From Bauldia sp. (GTDB lineage: Bacteria; Pseudomonadota; Alphaproteobacteria; Rhizobiales; Kaistiaceae), in NCBI GenBank assembly GCA_037200845.1, contig JBBCGQ010000001.1, forward strand, positions 1,798,001 through 1,862,000: a stretch of 64,000 nt of DNA. Reading direction: 5' to 3'. This document shows, in pieces, positions 1-10,507 of this stretch. Within the stretch, counting starts at the first letter, position 1; each line of letters starts with the position of its first letter. The notes beneath the pieces are model-generated. The model was not told where the DNA came from, searched no databases, and saw nothing but the letters and a program-made list of their open reading frames with translations. The translations under genes were made by a program, and so were the position numbers.

Positions 1-1365
1 AAATCCAATTTCTCTTTCACTGACCCATTTACGCACAACGAAGCGAAGGCGAAACCGCTCCTTGCGTTCGGGGAGTACATCTACTGCAGCGGAGAATATG
101 CTCTCGCAGAGTCCGTCTATGAAAGCCCGTATTATTGGATGTTGGCGGACGTACAATACAGAGATACCGCCTCCATTCACCGCGGCAAATTTCTTGAGAG
201 CCAGATCGCCTATCAGGCCGAGAAAGTCTTTGGTAAAAAACACGTCTTTCTTAACGCCACCATATACGGAGCGAAGGGAGTCACGCTCGCAGAAGCCGAT
301 GTCCTAATCGTGTACGGAGAATTTGTACTCGTCATCCAAGCCAAGTCAAAGCGCCTAACGCTAAAAGCAAGGGCGGGCGACACTGGGACGTTGGAGGTTG
401 ATTTTCAACACGCTGTTCAAGCTGCGTATGATCAAGCAACTCATTTTGCCCAGCTGATCAAGGAAGGTGCCGAGTTCGTTGCCGCCAATCAGAGAGCGAG
501 CCGCATACTATTCGTAACGCGAACATTCCCAATCGTGATCCTGTCGGATCACTTTCCGTCATTGCCCATTCTGATCGACAGGCTGCTAAAGCCCGTTGAT
601 GAAGCAAAGCCGGTTGTTGTTGACGTTTTCTTTTTGCAGGTCGCTTTGGAGGTGCTCGGCGACCCAGTGGAGGTACTCTACTACCTTCAGCAACGATCAA
701 GATTTTTTGACGTATTTGCGAGCGACAGCGAGTTTAATTTTCTCGGATTCCATCTCAAGGATCGGCTGTATGCCGACGGCGAATTTGATCGCGTTCTGAT
801 CTCGAGCGGCTTCGCGACAGAGATTGAGGATTATTGGATTCGCAAAGAGTTGCACATCGCACAAAAACCCAGCTTCCCGAAACTAGAGCAGCGAATGTTG
901 AATGCGGAAGCGGGGCGCTTGATATCGTTCTTGAAAGCAGGTCCACCAGAAACAGCGGGTGCCGCGATAGACCTTGCCGACTTCTCGTCGGATGCCATTG
1001 CCGACTTCATGCACAACGCCGGCGTGGCACAAGATCGGGTTCGTGGGGGGAAGGCCTTCAGCGCATTTAGCGTGAGAACCCATTTCGGCGGACTGTCATA
1101 CGTTGCCGTGAATTCCTCCCACCGGGGGGCAATCGAAACGGCAGAGCGTGTCGGGCGAAGGCACAAATACAAGCAAAAGCAGGATCGGTGGACCGTATTG
1201 TTGCATAACGTGCACTCGGAACGGCCACTCGATGGTGTGTTTTCCATCTGGGATAAATGGGAGCCCTCTAAAGAAATGGATGAGGACATCGCCGAGTTTG
1301 ACAGGCTAGTGCCCACAATCGAAAAGCCGTTCGGTGCGAGCAACCCAGCCGAAGGCAAACCTTAA
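1..1365 (+). CDS. NERD/PD-(D/E)XK nuclease-like protein, 5' end cut by window edge
   Basis: The reading frame is open from base 1, so the true start lies outside the window; an internal ATG at 139 should not be taken as the start. The stretch EADVLIVYGEFVLVIQAKSK (about positions 290-350) has the D-x(n)-(E/Q)xK arrangement of PD-(D/E)XK and NERD-type nucleases, here with Q in place of the usual E. An upstream glutamate (FLESQ, near 195) could be the helix-1 acid. The remaining 300 residues are not recognised. Base composition is visibly more AT-rich than gyrA next door, which suggests later acquisition. The gene ends 83 bases before gyrA. The nuclease fold is an inference from motif spacing only. 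Confidence 0.6.
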   Translation, partial: KSNFSFTDPFTHNEAKAKPLLAFGEYIYCSGEYALAESVYESPYYWMLADVQYRDTASIHRGKFLESQIAYQAEKVFGKKHVFLNATIYGAKGVTLAEADVLIVYGEFVLVIQAKSKRLTLKARAGDTGTLEVDFQHAVQAAYDQATHFAQLIKEGAEFVAANQRASRILFVTRTFPIVILSDHFPSLPILIDRLLKPVDEAKPVVVDVFFLQVALEVLGDPVEVLYYLQQRSRFFDVFASDSEFNFLGFHLKDRLYADGEFDRVLISSGFATEIEDYWIRKELHIAQKPSFPKLEQRMLNAEAGRLISFLKAGPPETAGAAIDLADFSSDAIADFMHNAGVAQDRVRGGKAFSAFSVRTHFGGLSYVAVNSSHRGAIETAERVGRRHKYKQKQDRWTVLLHNVHSERPLDGVFSIWDKWEPSKEMDEDIAEFDRLVPTIEKPFGASNPAEGKP

Positions 1366-1448
1366 CTGCCTGCTTGTTCGGCCTTGCCTTCCGCACCGCC
1401 AAACCCCATATTCCCGTAGGCAAATTCCACTGATTCCCAAGGTCCGTT

Positions 1449-4199
<2,751 letters not shown>

Positions 4200-4224
4200 T
4201 CCGACTTTTCGCTTGCCGGTGCCG

Positions 4225-4245
4225 CCGGTGACCTGAAATCACCGG
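4225..4245. terminator. Hairpin after gyrA
   Basis: A perfect 7-bp stem (CCGGTGA / TCACCGG) with a 7-base loop begins 26 bases after the gyrA stop. It has no T-tract, so it may act only as an mRNA 3' end structure or a weak terminator. The rest of the 158-base gap to the next gene holds no other recognisable element. Confidence 0.35.
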
Positions 4246-4357
4246 TGGAAGAAATTATGTCGCGCTCATTCTGTCACGCGCGCTATCGCTAAAATTCGAC
4301 CGAATATCGCAGGCTACCGTTCATGAGCGGCGCGCCATTCTCCGCGCCGTTCAAGGG

Positions 4358-5182
4358 ATGGGTTTTCACTCGATGTTCGTCCGGTTTATCCGACACCCGG
4401 TCTTTATTGCCGCGGTCACCACGCTGCTGATCGCCGCGCTCACCTACGGCGTGACGCGCATGGCGCTGATCGCGACAGGCCACACGTTCCCGACGGTTGC
4501 GCTGGAGCTGGTGATCGGGCTGCCGGCGATACTGGTGCCGGCAACCGTGCTGCCGCTGCTTTTCCTGCTGCGCCGGCAGCGGCGCCTCGGCCAGGAGTTG
4601 GAGCGGCTGGTGCACACCGATGCGCTGACCGGACTGCCCAACCGCCGCGCCTTCTTCGAGTTCGCGCGCCCCGCGCTCGCCACCGACCAGAACCCGGCGA
4701 CGCCGCTGATGGCGATGATGATCGACGTCGACCACTTCAAGCGCGTCAACGATTCCTACGGCCACGACGTCGGCGACATGGTGCTGAAGCGCGTCGCCGG
4801 CGTTATCCGCGACGAGGTCGCCGCCGCCGGCGCGGCGAACTGGACCGTCGCCCGCCTCGGCGGCGAGGAATTCGCCGTCATCGCCGACCAACTGGTGCCG
4901 AGCGCGGTGGCGCGGCTCGCCGACCGCATCTGCGGCCAGGTGCACCGCTGGGTCGGTGCCGGCGACAGCCTCGAGCCGGTGACGGTATCGATCGGCGTCG
5001 CCTTCCGCGCGCCGGCGATGGGCGTCGACCGCCTGCTCAAGGCCGCCGACGACGCGGTGTACGCCGCCAAGGCCAACGGCCGCGACCGCTGGGCCTTCGC
5101 CGGCGACGCGCGCAACGAGACGCGCCGCCGCCAGCCGCGCGCCTTGCCCGAGCCGGCGAACGACCGCATCGCGGTGGGGTAA
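4358..5182 (+). CDS. Membrane-anchored diguanylate cyclase (GGDEF)
   Basis: About 270 residues. The N-terminus has two hydrophobic segments (roughly residues 10-35 and 48-72) and is followed by a GGDEF domain from about residue 85 (DALTGLPNRRAFF). The signature is GGEEF at about 168-172, which is compatible with synthesis of cyclic di-GMP from two GTP. The RxxD inhibitory site that normally lies five residues before the signature is absent (AANW there), so feedback inhibition at that site is not expected. No sensory domain other than the short membrane part is visible. The start could be ATG 4358 or ATG 4373; an AAGGGA overlaps the first and lies about 13 bases before the second, so the second may be the true one. 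Confidence 0.85.
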   Translation: MGFHSMFVRFIRHPVFIAAVTTLLIAALTYGVTRMALIATGHTFPTVALELVIGLPAILVPATVLPLLFLLRRQRRLGQELERLVHTDALTGLPNRRAFFEFARPALATDQNPATPLMAMMIDVDHFKRVNDSYGHDVGDMVLKRVAGVIRDEVAAAGAANWTVARLGGEEFAVIADQLVPSAVARLADRICGQVHRWVGAGDSLEPVTVSIGVAFRAPAMGVDRLLKAADDAVYAAKANGRDRWAFAGDARNETRRRQPRALPEPANDRIAVG

Positions 5183-5375
5183 GTCCGCTGCCGCCGCGGT
5201 GGCTGAGCGGCGGTAAGGGAATCAGCGGCGCATATTCTTCTGAGGCGTACCCACCCACCGCGCTCGCGCGCGGTCCCCCCTCGAACGGGGAGGGATAGAG
5301 TGTGCCGCGCGGGCGGAACTCCGCGTCTTCGTCTGCGTCGGCATCATGAACTAGCATCGGCACCGGAATTCGCGC
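5183..5375. repeat. Intergenic gap with partial GC-rich palindromic repeat
   Basis: Bases about 5240-5300 carry a degraded copy of the intergenic repeat that ends in a CCCCCTC...GGGGAGGG inverted motif, related to the copies near 17700 and 45600. The remainder up to the ArsR-operon promoter shows nothing recognisable. Confidence 0.4.
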
Positions 5376-5404
5376 TTGACCTCACGTCGCGTCCGCTACA
5401 TAAC
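5376..5404 (+). promoter_or_regulatory. Sigma-70-type promoter of the arsR operon
   Basis: A -35 box TTGACC (5376-5381) and a -10 box CATAAC (5399-5404) are separated by exactly 17 bases. The -10 box lies inside the left arm of the operator described next, the arrangement expected for an autorepressed ArsR-family operon. Transcription would start near 5411, leaving a 5' leader of only about 24 bases before the ATG at 5435. Confidence 0.6.
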
Positions 5405-5432
5405 TACACGGTATTGGAACCGTTCGGTTATG
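5399..5432. promoter_or_regulatory. Candidate ArsR operator (34-bp inverted repeat)
   Basis: Arms CATAACtacACGGT (5399-5412) and ACCGTtcgGTTATG (5419-5432) are reverse complements at 11 of 14 positions, the only mismatches being the central three bases of each arm, with a 6-base spacer. It overlaps the -10 box and ends two bases before the start codon of the regulator. A shorter core AACCgttcGGTT is nested in the right half. Binding by the adjacent ArsR protein is inferred from position. Confidence 0.6.
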
Positions 5433-5434
5433 CA

Positions 5435-5791
5435 ATGACCCCGTCGCAACGTCTCGATGCCACCTTTACGGCGCTCGCCGATCCCACCCGCCGCGCCATC
5501 CTGGCGCGGCTGGCGACCGGGCAGGCGTCCGTGGCGGAACTGGCCCAGCCGTTCGCCATGAGCCAGCCGGCGATCTCCAAGCACCTCAAGGTGCTGGAGC
5601 GGGCAGGGCTGGTCTCGGCCGGCCAGGAGGCCCAGCGTCGGCCGCGCAAGATCGAGGGCAAGGCGCTCGCCGAGGCAAACGCCTGGCTCGAGCGCTATCG
5701 CGCCATCTGGGAAGGCAACTACCGCCGCCTCGACGATCTGCTCGCGGTGATGAAGGCCGGCGAAAAGAAACGAACGCGCACCAAGCGATAG
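5435..5791 (+). CDS. ArsR-family winged-helix repressor
   Basis: 118 residues covering a single winged helix-turn-helix: FTALADPTRRAILARL, then VAELAQPFAMSQPAISKHLK as the recognition helix region. No cysteine-rich metal site is seen, which fits the SdpR/PBP-type subgroup that commonly sits beside SRPBCC (AHSA1) genes rather than arsenic sensors. The frame is open further upstream, but ATG 5435 follows the promoter and operator directly and gives the standard family N-terminus (MTPSQRLDATF). It leads a tight operon with VOC, AlkD-like and SRPBCC genes (11-base gap, then TAATG and ATGA overlaps), which it probably represses together with itself. Confidence 0.9.
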   Translation: MTPSQRLDATFTALADPTRRAILARLATGQASVAELAQPFAMSQPAISKHLKVLERAGLVSAGQEAQRRPRKIEGKALAEANAWLERYRAIWEGNYRRLDDLLAVMKAGEKKRTRTKR

Positions 5792-5802
5792 GAGAGGGTC
5801 AA

Positions 5803-6273
5803 ATGTCGAAGATCATGCCGTGCCTGTGGTTCGACGGGCGCATCGAGGAAGCGGCGAATTTCTATACGTCGGTGTTTCCCGATGCGAAGATCACCAACCT
5901 CGCGCACTACGACGACGCCGGGCCGATGCCCAAGGGCACGCTGCTGACGGTCACCTTCGAGATCGCCGGGCAGGAGTTCATGATCCTGAACGGCGGCGCC
6001 TACTTCAAGATCAACGAGGGCGTCTCGTTCTACGTGCATTGCAAGGACCAGGCGGAAGTCGACCACTACTGGGGCAAGCTCAGCGCCGTCCCGCAGGCGG
6101 AACAGTGCGGCTGGCTCAAGGACAAGTTTGGCGTGTCGTGGCAGATCGTGCCCGACGCTCTGGTCCGCTACGTGGGCGACAAGGATCCCGTGAAGGCGAA
6201 CCGTGTCATGCAGGCAATGCTGCAGATGAAGAAGATCGTCATCGCCGACCTCGACAAGGCATACGCCGGATAA
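5803..6273 (+). CDS. VOC family protein (PhnB-like)
   Basis: 156 residues of the vicinal-oxygen-chelate fold, PhnB/3-demethylubiquinone methyltransferase-like group (starts MSKIMPCLWFDGRIEEAANFY, typical of that group). The C-terminal half has WLKDKFGVSWQIVP, also characteristic. The biochemical role of this subgroup is not established. A good ribosome binding site (AGGAGAGG) lies 6-10 bases before ATG. It is the second gene of the ArsR operon and its stop overlaps the next ATG (TAATG). Confidence 0.88.
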   Translation: MSKIMPCLWFDGRIEEAANFYTSVFPDAKITNLAHYDDAGPMPKGTLLTVTFEIAGQEFMILNGGAYFKINEGVSFYVHCKDQAEVDHYWGKLSAVPQAEQCGWLKDKFGVSWQIVPDALVRYVGDKDPVKANRVMQAMLQMKKIVIADLDKAYAG

Positions 6274-7046
6274 TGGCGAAGGCGGCGCGCACCGCGAAGG
6301 CCAGGCCAGCGCCGGCGAAAGCCGACGCCGCCGCCGCCTTCGTGGCGCGCCTCGAGGCGCTGCAGTCCGACGCCGAGCTCGCCAAGATCCGGCGCTATTT
6401 CAAGGCCAACCCGGGCGACTATGCCGCCGGGGACGTGTTCATGGGCGTACGCATGGGCAGTTTGTTCGCGCTCGCCGACGAATTCGTCGCCATGGCACCC
6501 GGCGAGATCGAGGTGCTGCTCGAGAGTCCGATCCACGAGGTTCGCGCCGGCGGTCTGTCGATCATGGCGAAGCAGATGCGGCGGAAGGCGACGACCGCTG
6601 GCCGCCGGAAGGAGCTTTACGACCTCTATCTGCGCCGCCACGACCGCATCAACACCTGGGACCTAGTCGATCTCGGCGCATGGCACGTCGTCGGCGCGTA
6701 TCTGATCGACCGCCCGCGGGCGGTGCTGCGCCGGCTCGCAAGATCGAAGAATATGTGGGAGCGGCGCACCGCGATGCTCGCGACGTTCGCCTTCATCAAG
6801 CGCGACGAGTTCGACGACACGTTGCAGATCGCCGAGACGCTGCTCGGCGACCGCGAGGACCTGATCCACAAGGCGGCCGGCGGCATGCTGCGCGAAGTCG
6901 GGCGGCGCGACAAGACGCGGCTCACGGCATTTCTGGAGAAGCACGCCGCGGCGATGCCGCGCACGATGCTGCGTACCGCGATCGAGAAACTGCCGCAGGC
7001 GGAGCGGACGCGATACCTGAAGGACGCCGGAGGAAAGACGAGATGA
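6273..7046 (+). CDS. AlkD-like DNA alkylation repair (HEAT-repeat glycosylase) protein
   Basis: 257 residues of alpha-helical HEAT-like repeats. The motif NTWDLVDLGAWHVVG (W129, D130, D133) matches the catalytic segment of AlkD, a DNA glycosylase that removes N3- and N7-alkylated purines without base flipping. The basic, Ala-rich first 20 residues are probably disordered. Its ATG overlaps the stop of the VOC gene and its TGA overlaps the ATG of the SRPBCC gene, so the three are translationally coupled. The combination with an ArsR regulator suggests response to a toxic small molecule, but the inducer cannot be read from sequence. Confidence 0.85.
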   Translation: MAKAARTAKARPAPAKADAAAAFVARLEALQSDAELAKIRRYFKANPGDYAAGDVFMGVRMGSLFALADEFVAMAPGEIEVLLESPIHEVRAGGLSIMAKQMRRKATTAGRRKELYDLYLRRHDRINTWDLVDLGAWHVVGAYLIDRPRAVLRRLARSKNMWERRTAMLATFAFIKRDEFDDTLQIAETLLGDREDLIHKAAGGMLREVGRRDKTRLTAFLEKHAAAMPRTMLRTAIEKLPQAERTRYLKDAGGKTR

Positions 7047-7516
7047 CGAAGCTCACGCTGACCAAGCTTTCCGATCGTGAAGTCCGCACGACGCGCGTGT
7101 TCGACGCGCCGCGCCGCCTGGTCTTCGACGCGCACACCAGGCCCGACCTGATCCGCCAGTGGCTGACCGGCCCGCCCGGCTGGACGATGCCGGTGTGCAC
7201 CGTCGATCTCCGGGTCGGCGGCAAGTACCGCTACGAGTGGCGCGGGCCGGGCGGCGAGGCGATGGGCATGGGCGGCAGCTACCGCGAGATCGCGGCGCCC
7301 GAGCGCATCGTCGCGACCGAGCTGTTCGACATCGACTGGAGCGGCGGCGAGACGGTGACGACGCTGGTGCTGACCGAGGCGGCCGGCAAGACGACGGCGT
7401 CGCTGACGATCCTCTACGCGTCGCTTGCGGCGCGCGACGCGGCGCTGAAGACCGGCATGACCGACGGGATGGAGATGAGTTACGCGAAGCTGGATCGGGT
7501 TTTGGCGGCGGGATAG
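7043..7516 (+). CDS. SRPBCC (AHSA1-like) domain protein
   Basis: 157 residues with the START/Bet v 1-like SRPBCC signature: RVFDAPRRLVFDAHTRPDLIRQWL at the N-terminus and VTTLVLTEAAGKTTASLTI in the C-terminal strand region. These proteins bind hydrophobic ligands in a deep cavity and very often follow SdpR-like ArsR regulators. The start overlaps the upstream TGA by four bases (ATGA). It is the last gene of the operon; no terminator is obvious before the next gene at 7573. Confidence 0.9.
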   Translation: MTKLTLTKLSDREVRTTRVFDAPRRLVFDAHTRPDLIRQWLTGPPGWTMPVCTVDLRVGGKYRYEWRGPGGEAMGMGGSYREIAAPERIVATELFDIDWSGGETVTTLVLTEAAGKTTASLTILYASLAARDAALKTGMTDGMEMSYAKLDRVLAAG

Positions 7517-7572
7517 TCTCTTTTCCACGCCTTCTAGTTGTGATTGTATTTCCACTCTGGCGGAGTGGGGCA

Positions 7573-8352
7573 ATGGGATCGTGGACGGCACTTGAGGCGC
7601 TGCTTGACGCGAGGCCGGAACCTAGTCTCCGGCCTGTTCCAGGCCATCGGGTCGGTATCCCGCCGAGCGACGATGACTTCGTCTCAACGCTTGAGCCTTT
7701 GCCGGGTGTGGACATCGACGGCGTATCAGTTGGCATTCTCTACCGGGACGCCACCGGCACGCCATCGACACGCACGATACGATGCCGTCAAGCTCTGCGA
7801 GACGGCAACCTCATCTATATTCACGCATGGTGCCTCTCCCGCCAAGACTGGCGCACATTTCGGGTGGACCGGATAGTTGAAGTTTACGACTACACGACCG
7901 GGGAGCTGCTTGGCCGCGCAGCTCCGTTTTTTTCGAAACTCCTCGGCGTGGACATTGCCGATCCACAGGCCCAAGCGATGCTGCCAATTCATTTTAGGGA
8001 CGGCGGACGCGTACTGCTCTACGTCGCAATGGAGGATGGCGAGTTGCACCCGGCGGAAATGCATGTCGTCGTAGACTTCGCAGTTCGACGCCTTCGACAG
8101 TACGCGCCGGCCGCGCAACATCCTGACCAGGTCGCCAGATTATGGATGGGCAATCAGGTTCCAACACGACAATCGGCCTTAGCGGCACTTCGCAAGGTCG
8201 CGAAGGACGACGACTACGCGGCAGACGTCGCAGACACGATGATGGAAGTGATGCTGGCGGACGGCGAAGTTAAAGATGCCGAAATGGATGCCGCGTGGGC
8301 AATCGTAAAAGGTCTTGAGCGTGCCGATAGACGAAAGGCGCTTAAGAAATGA
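7573..8352 (+). CDS. WYL-like plus TerB-like domain protein
   Basis: 259 residues. The central part (about 50-115) resembles a WYL ligand-binding domain: a strand with ILYRDATGTPSTRTIR, then LIYIHAWCLSRQDWRTFRVDRI, whose FRxDRI ending is the hallmark. The last 60 residues (MMEVMLADGEVKDAEMD) match the TerB helical domain, with acidic residues that in TerB bind metal. No DNA-binding domain precedes the WYL part, unlike transcriptional regulators. A strong GGAGTGGGG precedes ATG 7573. Composition is somewhat more AT-rich than its neighbours. Function unknown. Confidence 0.75.
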   Translation: MGSWTALEALLDARPEPSLRPVPGHRVGIPPSDDDFVSTLEPLPGVDIDGVSVGILYRDATGTPSTRTIRCRQALRDGNLIYIHAWCLSRQDWRTFRVDRIVEVYDYTTGELLGRAAPFFSKLLGVDIADPQAQAMLPIHFRDGGRVLLYVAMEDGELHPAEMHVVVDFAVRRLRQYAPAAQHPDQVARLWMGNQVPTRQSALAALRKVAKDDDYAADVADTMMEVMLADGEVKDAEMDAAWAIVKGLERADRRKALKK

Positions 8353-8353
8353 A

Positions 8354-8384
8354 AACCGCCGGCCTCGGGGAGGGGCCGGCGGTT
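8354..8384. terminator. Bidirectional intrinsic terminator
   Basis: A perfect 11-bp stem, AACCGCCGGCC / GGCCGGCGGTT, with a 9-base loop starts two bases after the stop of the WYL-TerB gene and lies before the 3' end of the convergent small gene. The A-run before and short pyrimidine run after the stem allow termination in both directions. Confidence 0.7.
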
Positions 8385-8442
8385 CTTCTGCGGGTGGGCC
8401 TTCGGGGCGGAAGGCCCTCGGGGTAAGCTCGGAAAGGATCGG

Positions 8443-8652
8443 TTAGTCGATCTGGACCTTGTGCAGCGTCGAGACGTTGTCGGCGCGCGTTTCGACCGTC
8501 ACGTACCGCGACGAGTCGGCGACTATCGGCAGGCGGTCGGCCTTGGGCGCCGCCTGGTCGGAGGCCAGGAACATCGAGGCGCTGGCAACGCCGACTGCGG
8601 CCGTGGCGACCAGCGTGGTCGCAAGAACCAGTGAATGGAACCAGGGAGCCAT
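8443..8652 (-). CDS. Small membrane or exported protein, probable general-stress gene
   Basis: 69 residues. The N-terminal MAPWFHSLVLATTLVATAAV gives one hydrophobic segment (signal anchor), followed by about 40 polar residues. No family recognised. The start is set by AAGGAGAG seven bases before ATG at 8652; a longer in-frame start at 8709 would overlap the promoter and is unlikely. An EcfG-type promoter (8696-8721) lies upstream, arguing that this is a real, stress-induced gene. Confidence 0.65.
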   Translation of the reverse strand: MAPWFHSLVLATTLVATAAVGVASASMFLASDQAAPKADRLPIVADSSRYVTVETRADNVSTLHKVQID

Positions 8653-8695
8653 GACGGTCTCTCCTTCTGCCTTCCGTTGATCGAACGTGCCGAGT

Positions 8696-8721
8696 AAACG
8701 TCTTTGCACCTGAACGGTTCC
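8696..8721 (-). promoter_or_regulatory. EcfG-type (general stress response) promoter
   Basis: On the minus strand the sequence GGAAC (8721-8717), 16 bases, then CGTTT (8700-8696) matches the alphaproteobacterial EcfG consensus GGAAC-N16/17-CGTT exactly. It points at the 69-residue gene starting at 8652, about 44 bases downstream of the -10 element. Confidence 0.65.
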
Positions 8722-8897
8722 GGACGGGCGCGTTTATCTGCCGTTCAGGCGTGCGTCGAAATCGGCGCTTTCCGGCCAGTTAGGGCCGCCGAAGCCGCCC
8801 GCCTATGACGGCGGTCACATTCGCCAACTATTTGAAGTAATGTTGAAATTCGCCGCGGCTTGCCGCTCGGGCCCGCGACCTTTAAAAGCCGCCGCAA

Positions 8898-9395
8898 ATG
8901 ACCCGTATCGCCTTCTTTCCGGGCACCTTCGATCCCGTCACCAACGGCCACGTCGACCTGCTCCGGCAGGCGTTGCGGGTCGCCGACGAGGTCGTGGTGG
9001 CGGTTGGCGTCAACCCCGGCAAGTCGCCGATGTTCACGCTCGCCGAGCGGAAGGCGATGCTCGCCGGCACTGTGAAGGGCCTCGGCAAGAAGGACGCGGC
9101 GCGCGTCGCGGTGATCCATTTCGAGGGCCTCGCGGCGGAGGCGGCGCGCGCGGCGAAAGCCGATTTCATCGTGCGCGGCCTCCGCGACTCGCGCGACCTC
9201 GACTACGAGATGCAGATGGCGGCGATGAACGCGTCGCTCGCCGGCGGGGTTGCCACCGTCTTCCTGCCGTCGTCGCCGACGGTTCGCCACATCACCGCCA
9301 CGCTTGTCCGCCAGATCGCGGGCATGGGCGGCGACGTCTCGCCGTTCGTGCCCGCCAATGTCGCCAAGGCGATCGCCGCGCGCCGCGCGCGCTGA
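8898..9395 (+). CDS. coaD: Phosphopantetheine adenylyltransferase
   Basis: 165 residues, the usual length. Transfers AMP from ATP to 4'-phosphopantetheine in the fourth step of coenzyme A synthesis. The nucleotidyltransferase motif GTFDPVTNGH (residues 9-18, H18) and the C-terminal SSPTVRHITATLVRQ segment are intact. It is followed after 29 bases by two cyclophilin genes, then queA and tgt, an order I recognise from Hyphomicrobiales. The 245-base gap upstream shows a GC-rich hairpin-prone stretch near 8850 but no clear promoter. Confidence 0.97.
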   Translation: MTRIAFFPGTFDPVTNGHVDLLRQALRVADEVVVAVGVNPGKSPMFTLAERKAMLAGTVKGLGKKDAARVAVIHFEGLAAEAARAAKADFIVRGLRDSRDLDYEMQMAAMNASLAGGVATVFLPSSPTVRHITATLVRQIAGMGGDVSPFVPANVAKAIAARRAR

Positions 9396-9424
9396 TCTCT
9401 CATCTCTTCCGCCCGGAGGTTCCC

Positions 9425-9982
9425 GTGACCCGTTTCCTCGCCATCCTCGCTGTCGCCCTCGTCGGCCTCTTGCCGATCGCCACGCGCGCGGCGACGCTCG
9501 ATCCGGAGAACACGATCTACCTGACGCTGAAGGCCGGCCGCGTCGTCATCAAGCTGCGTCCCGATCTCGCACCCAACCACGTCGAGCGCATCAAGGAGCT
9601 GACGCGCGCCGGCTTCTACGACGGGCTGACCTTCCACCGCGTCATCCCCGATTTCATGGCGCAGGCCGGCGACCCCAAGGGCGACGGCACCGGCGGCTCG
9701 GACAAGCCGGACCTGAAGGCGGAATTCAAGCCGTCGGCGCACTTCCTGCGCGGCACGGTCGGCGCGGCGCGCAGCCAGGATCCGGACTCGGCCAACTCGC
9801 AATTCTTCATCTGCCTCGCCGACGCGCCGTGGCTGGATGGCGGCTATACGGTGTGGGGCGAGGTCGTCGAGGGCATGGAGTTCGTCGACCAGATCAAGCA
9901 GGGCGACCCGAACGTCAACGACGGCGCCGTCAGCAATCCCGACAAGATCATCAAGATGCAGGTTGCGGCCGACGTTAAGTAG
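9425..9982 (+). CDS. Exported cyclophilin-type peptidyl-prolyl isomerase
   Basis: 185 residues. A cleavable signal peptide (MTRFLAILAVALVGLLPIA, processing after ATRAA) directs the protein to the periplasm. The cyclophilin fold is shown by FHRVIPDFMAQAGDP and NSQFFICLADAPWLDG, which include the substrate-binding Arg and Phe/Gln. The start is GTG 9425, preceded by CGGAGG at proper spacing. A cytoplasmic paralogue follows 25 bases downstream, so the pair covers both compartments. Confidence 0.93.
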   Translation: MTRFLAILAVALVGLLPIATRAATLDPENTIYLTLKAGRVVIKLRPDLAPNHVERIKELTRAGFYDGLTFHRVIPDFMAQAGDPKGDGTGGSDKPDLKAEFKPSAHFLRGTVGAARSQDPDSANSQFFICLADAPWLDGGYTVWGEVVEGMEFVDQIKQGDPNVNDGAVSNPDKIIKMQVAADVK

Positions 9983-10007
9983 GCAGGCACGCGATAAACA
10001 GGAGGCA

Positions 10008-10487
10008 ATGACCGTGGCGACCAAGAACGATCCGGAAAATACGCTGCTGCTCGAGACGACGAAGGGCCCGGTGACCATCGCGCTCCGTCCCGACCTCGCG
10101 CCGCAACACGTCGCGCGCATCAAGGAGCTGGCGCGCAAGGGCTTCTACGACGGCATCGTCTTCCACCGCGTCATCGACGGCTTCATGGCGCAGACCGGCG
10201 ACCCGACCGGCACCGGCATGGGCGGCTCGGGCAAGAAGCTGAAGTCGGAGTTCTCCAAGGAGCCGCACAAGCGCGGCACCGCCTCGATGGCGCGCGCCTC
10301 CGACCCGAACTCGGGCGACTCGCAATTCTTCATCTGCTTCGGCGACGCCCGCTTCCTCGACGGCCAGTACACCGTTTGGGGCGAGGTGACCGACGGCATG
10401 GACAACGTCGACAAGATCAAGCGCGGCGAGCCGGTGAAGGATCCCGACAAGATCGTGTCGATGAAGGTCGCCGCGGACGTGAAGTAG
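10008..10487 (+). CDS. Cytoplasmic cyclophilin-type peptidyl-prolyl isomerase
   Basis: About 159 residues with no signal peptide; core motifs FHRVIDGFMAQTGDP and GDSQFFICFGDARFLDG are intact. It is clearly a tandem duplicate of the preceding exported enzyme (same PENT..L opening, same VAADVK ending). GGAGG sits only two bases before ATG 10008 but eight bases before the in-frame GTG 10014, so translation may really begin at the GTG. Confidence 0.93.
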   Translation: MTVATKNDPENTLLLETTKGPVTIALRPDLAPQHVARIKELARKGFYDGIVFHRVIDGFMAQTGDPTGTGMGGSGKKLKSEFSKEPHKRGTASMARASDPNSGDSQFFICFGDARFLDGQYTVWGEVTDGMDNVDKIKRGEPVKDPDKIVSMKVAADVK

Positions 10488-10507
10488 GGCGGCGCGGCAG
10501 GCGTTGC

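Noticed and set aside
5416-5437. EcfG promoter starting at GGAAC in the arsR operon region
   Set aside because: No CGTT follows at 16-17 bases; the GGAAC belongs to the inverted-repeat operator.
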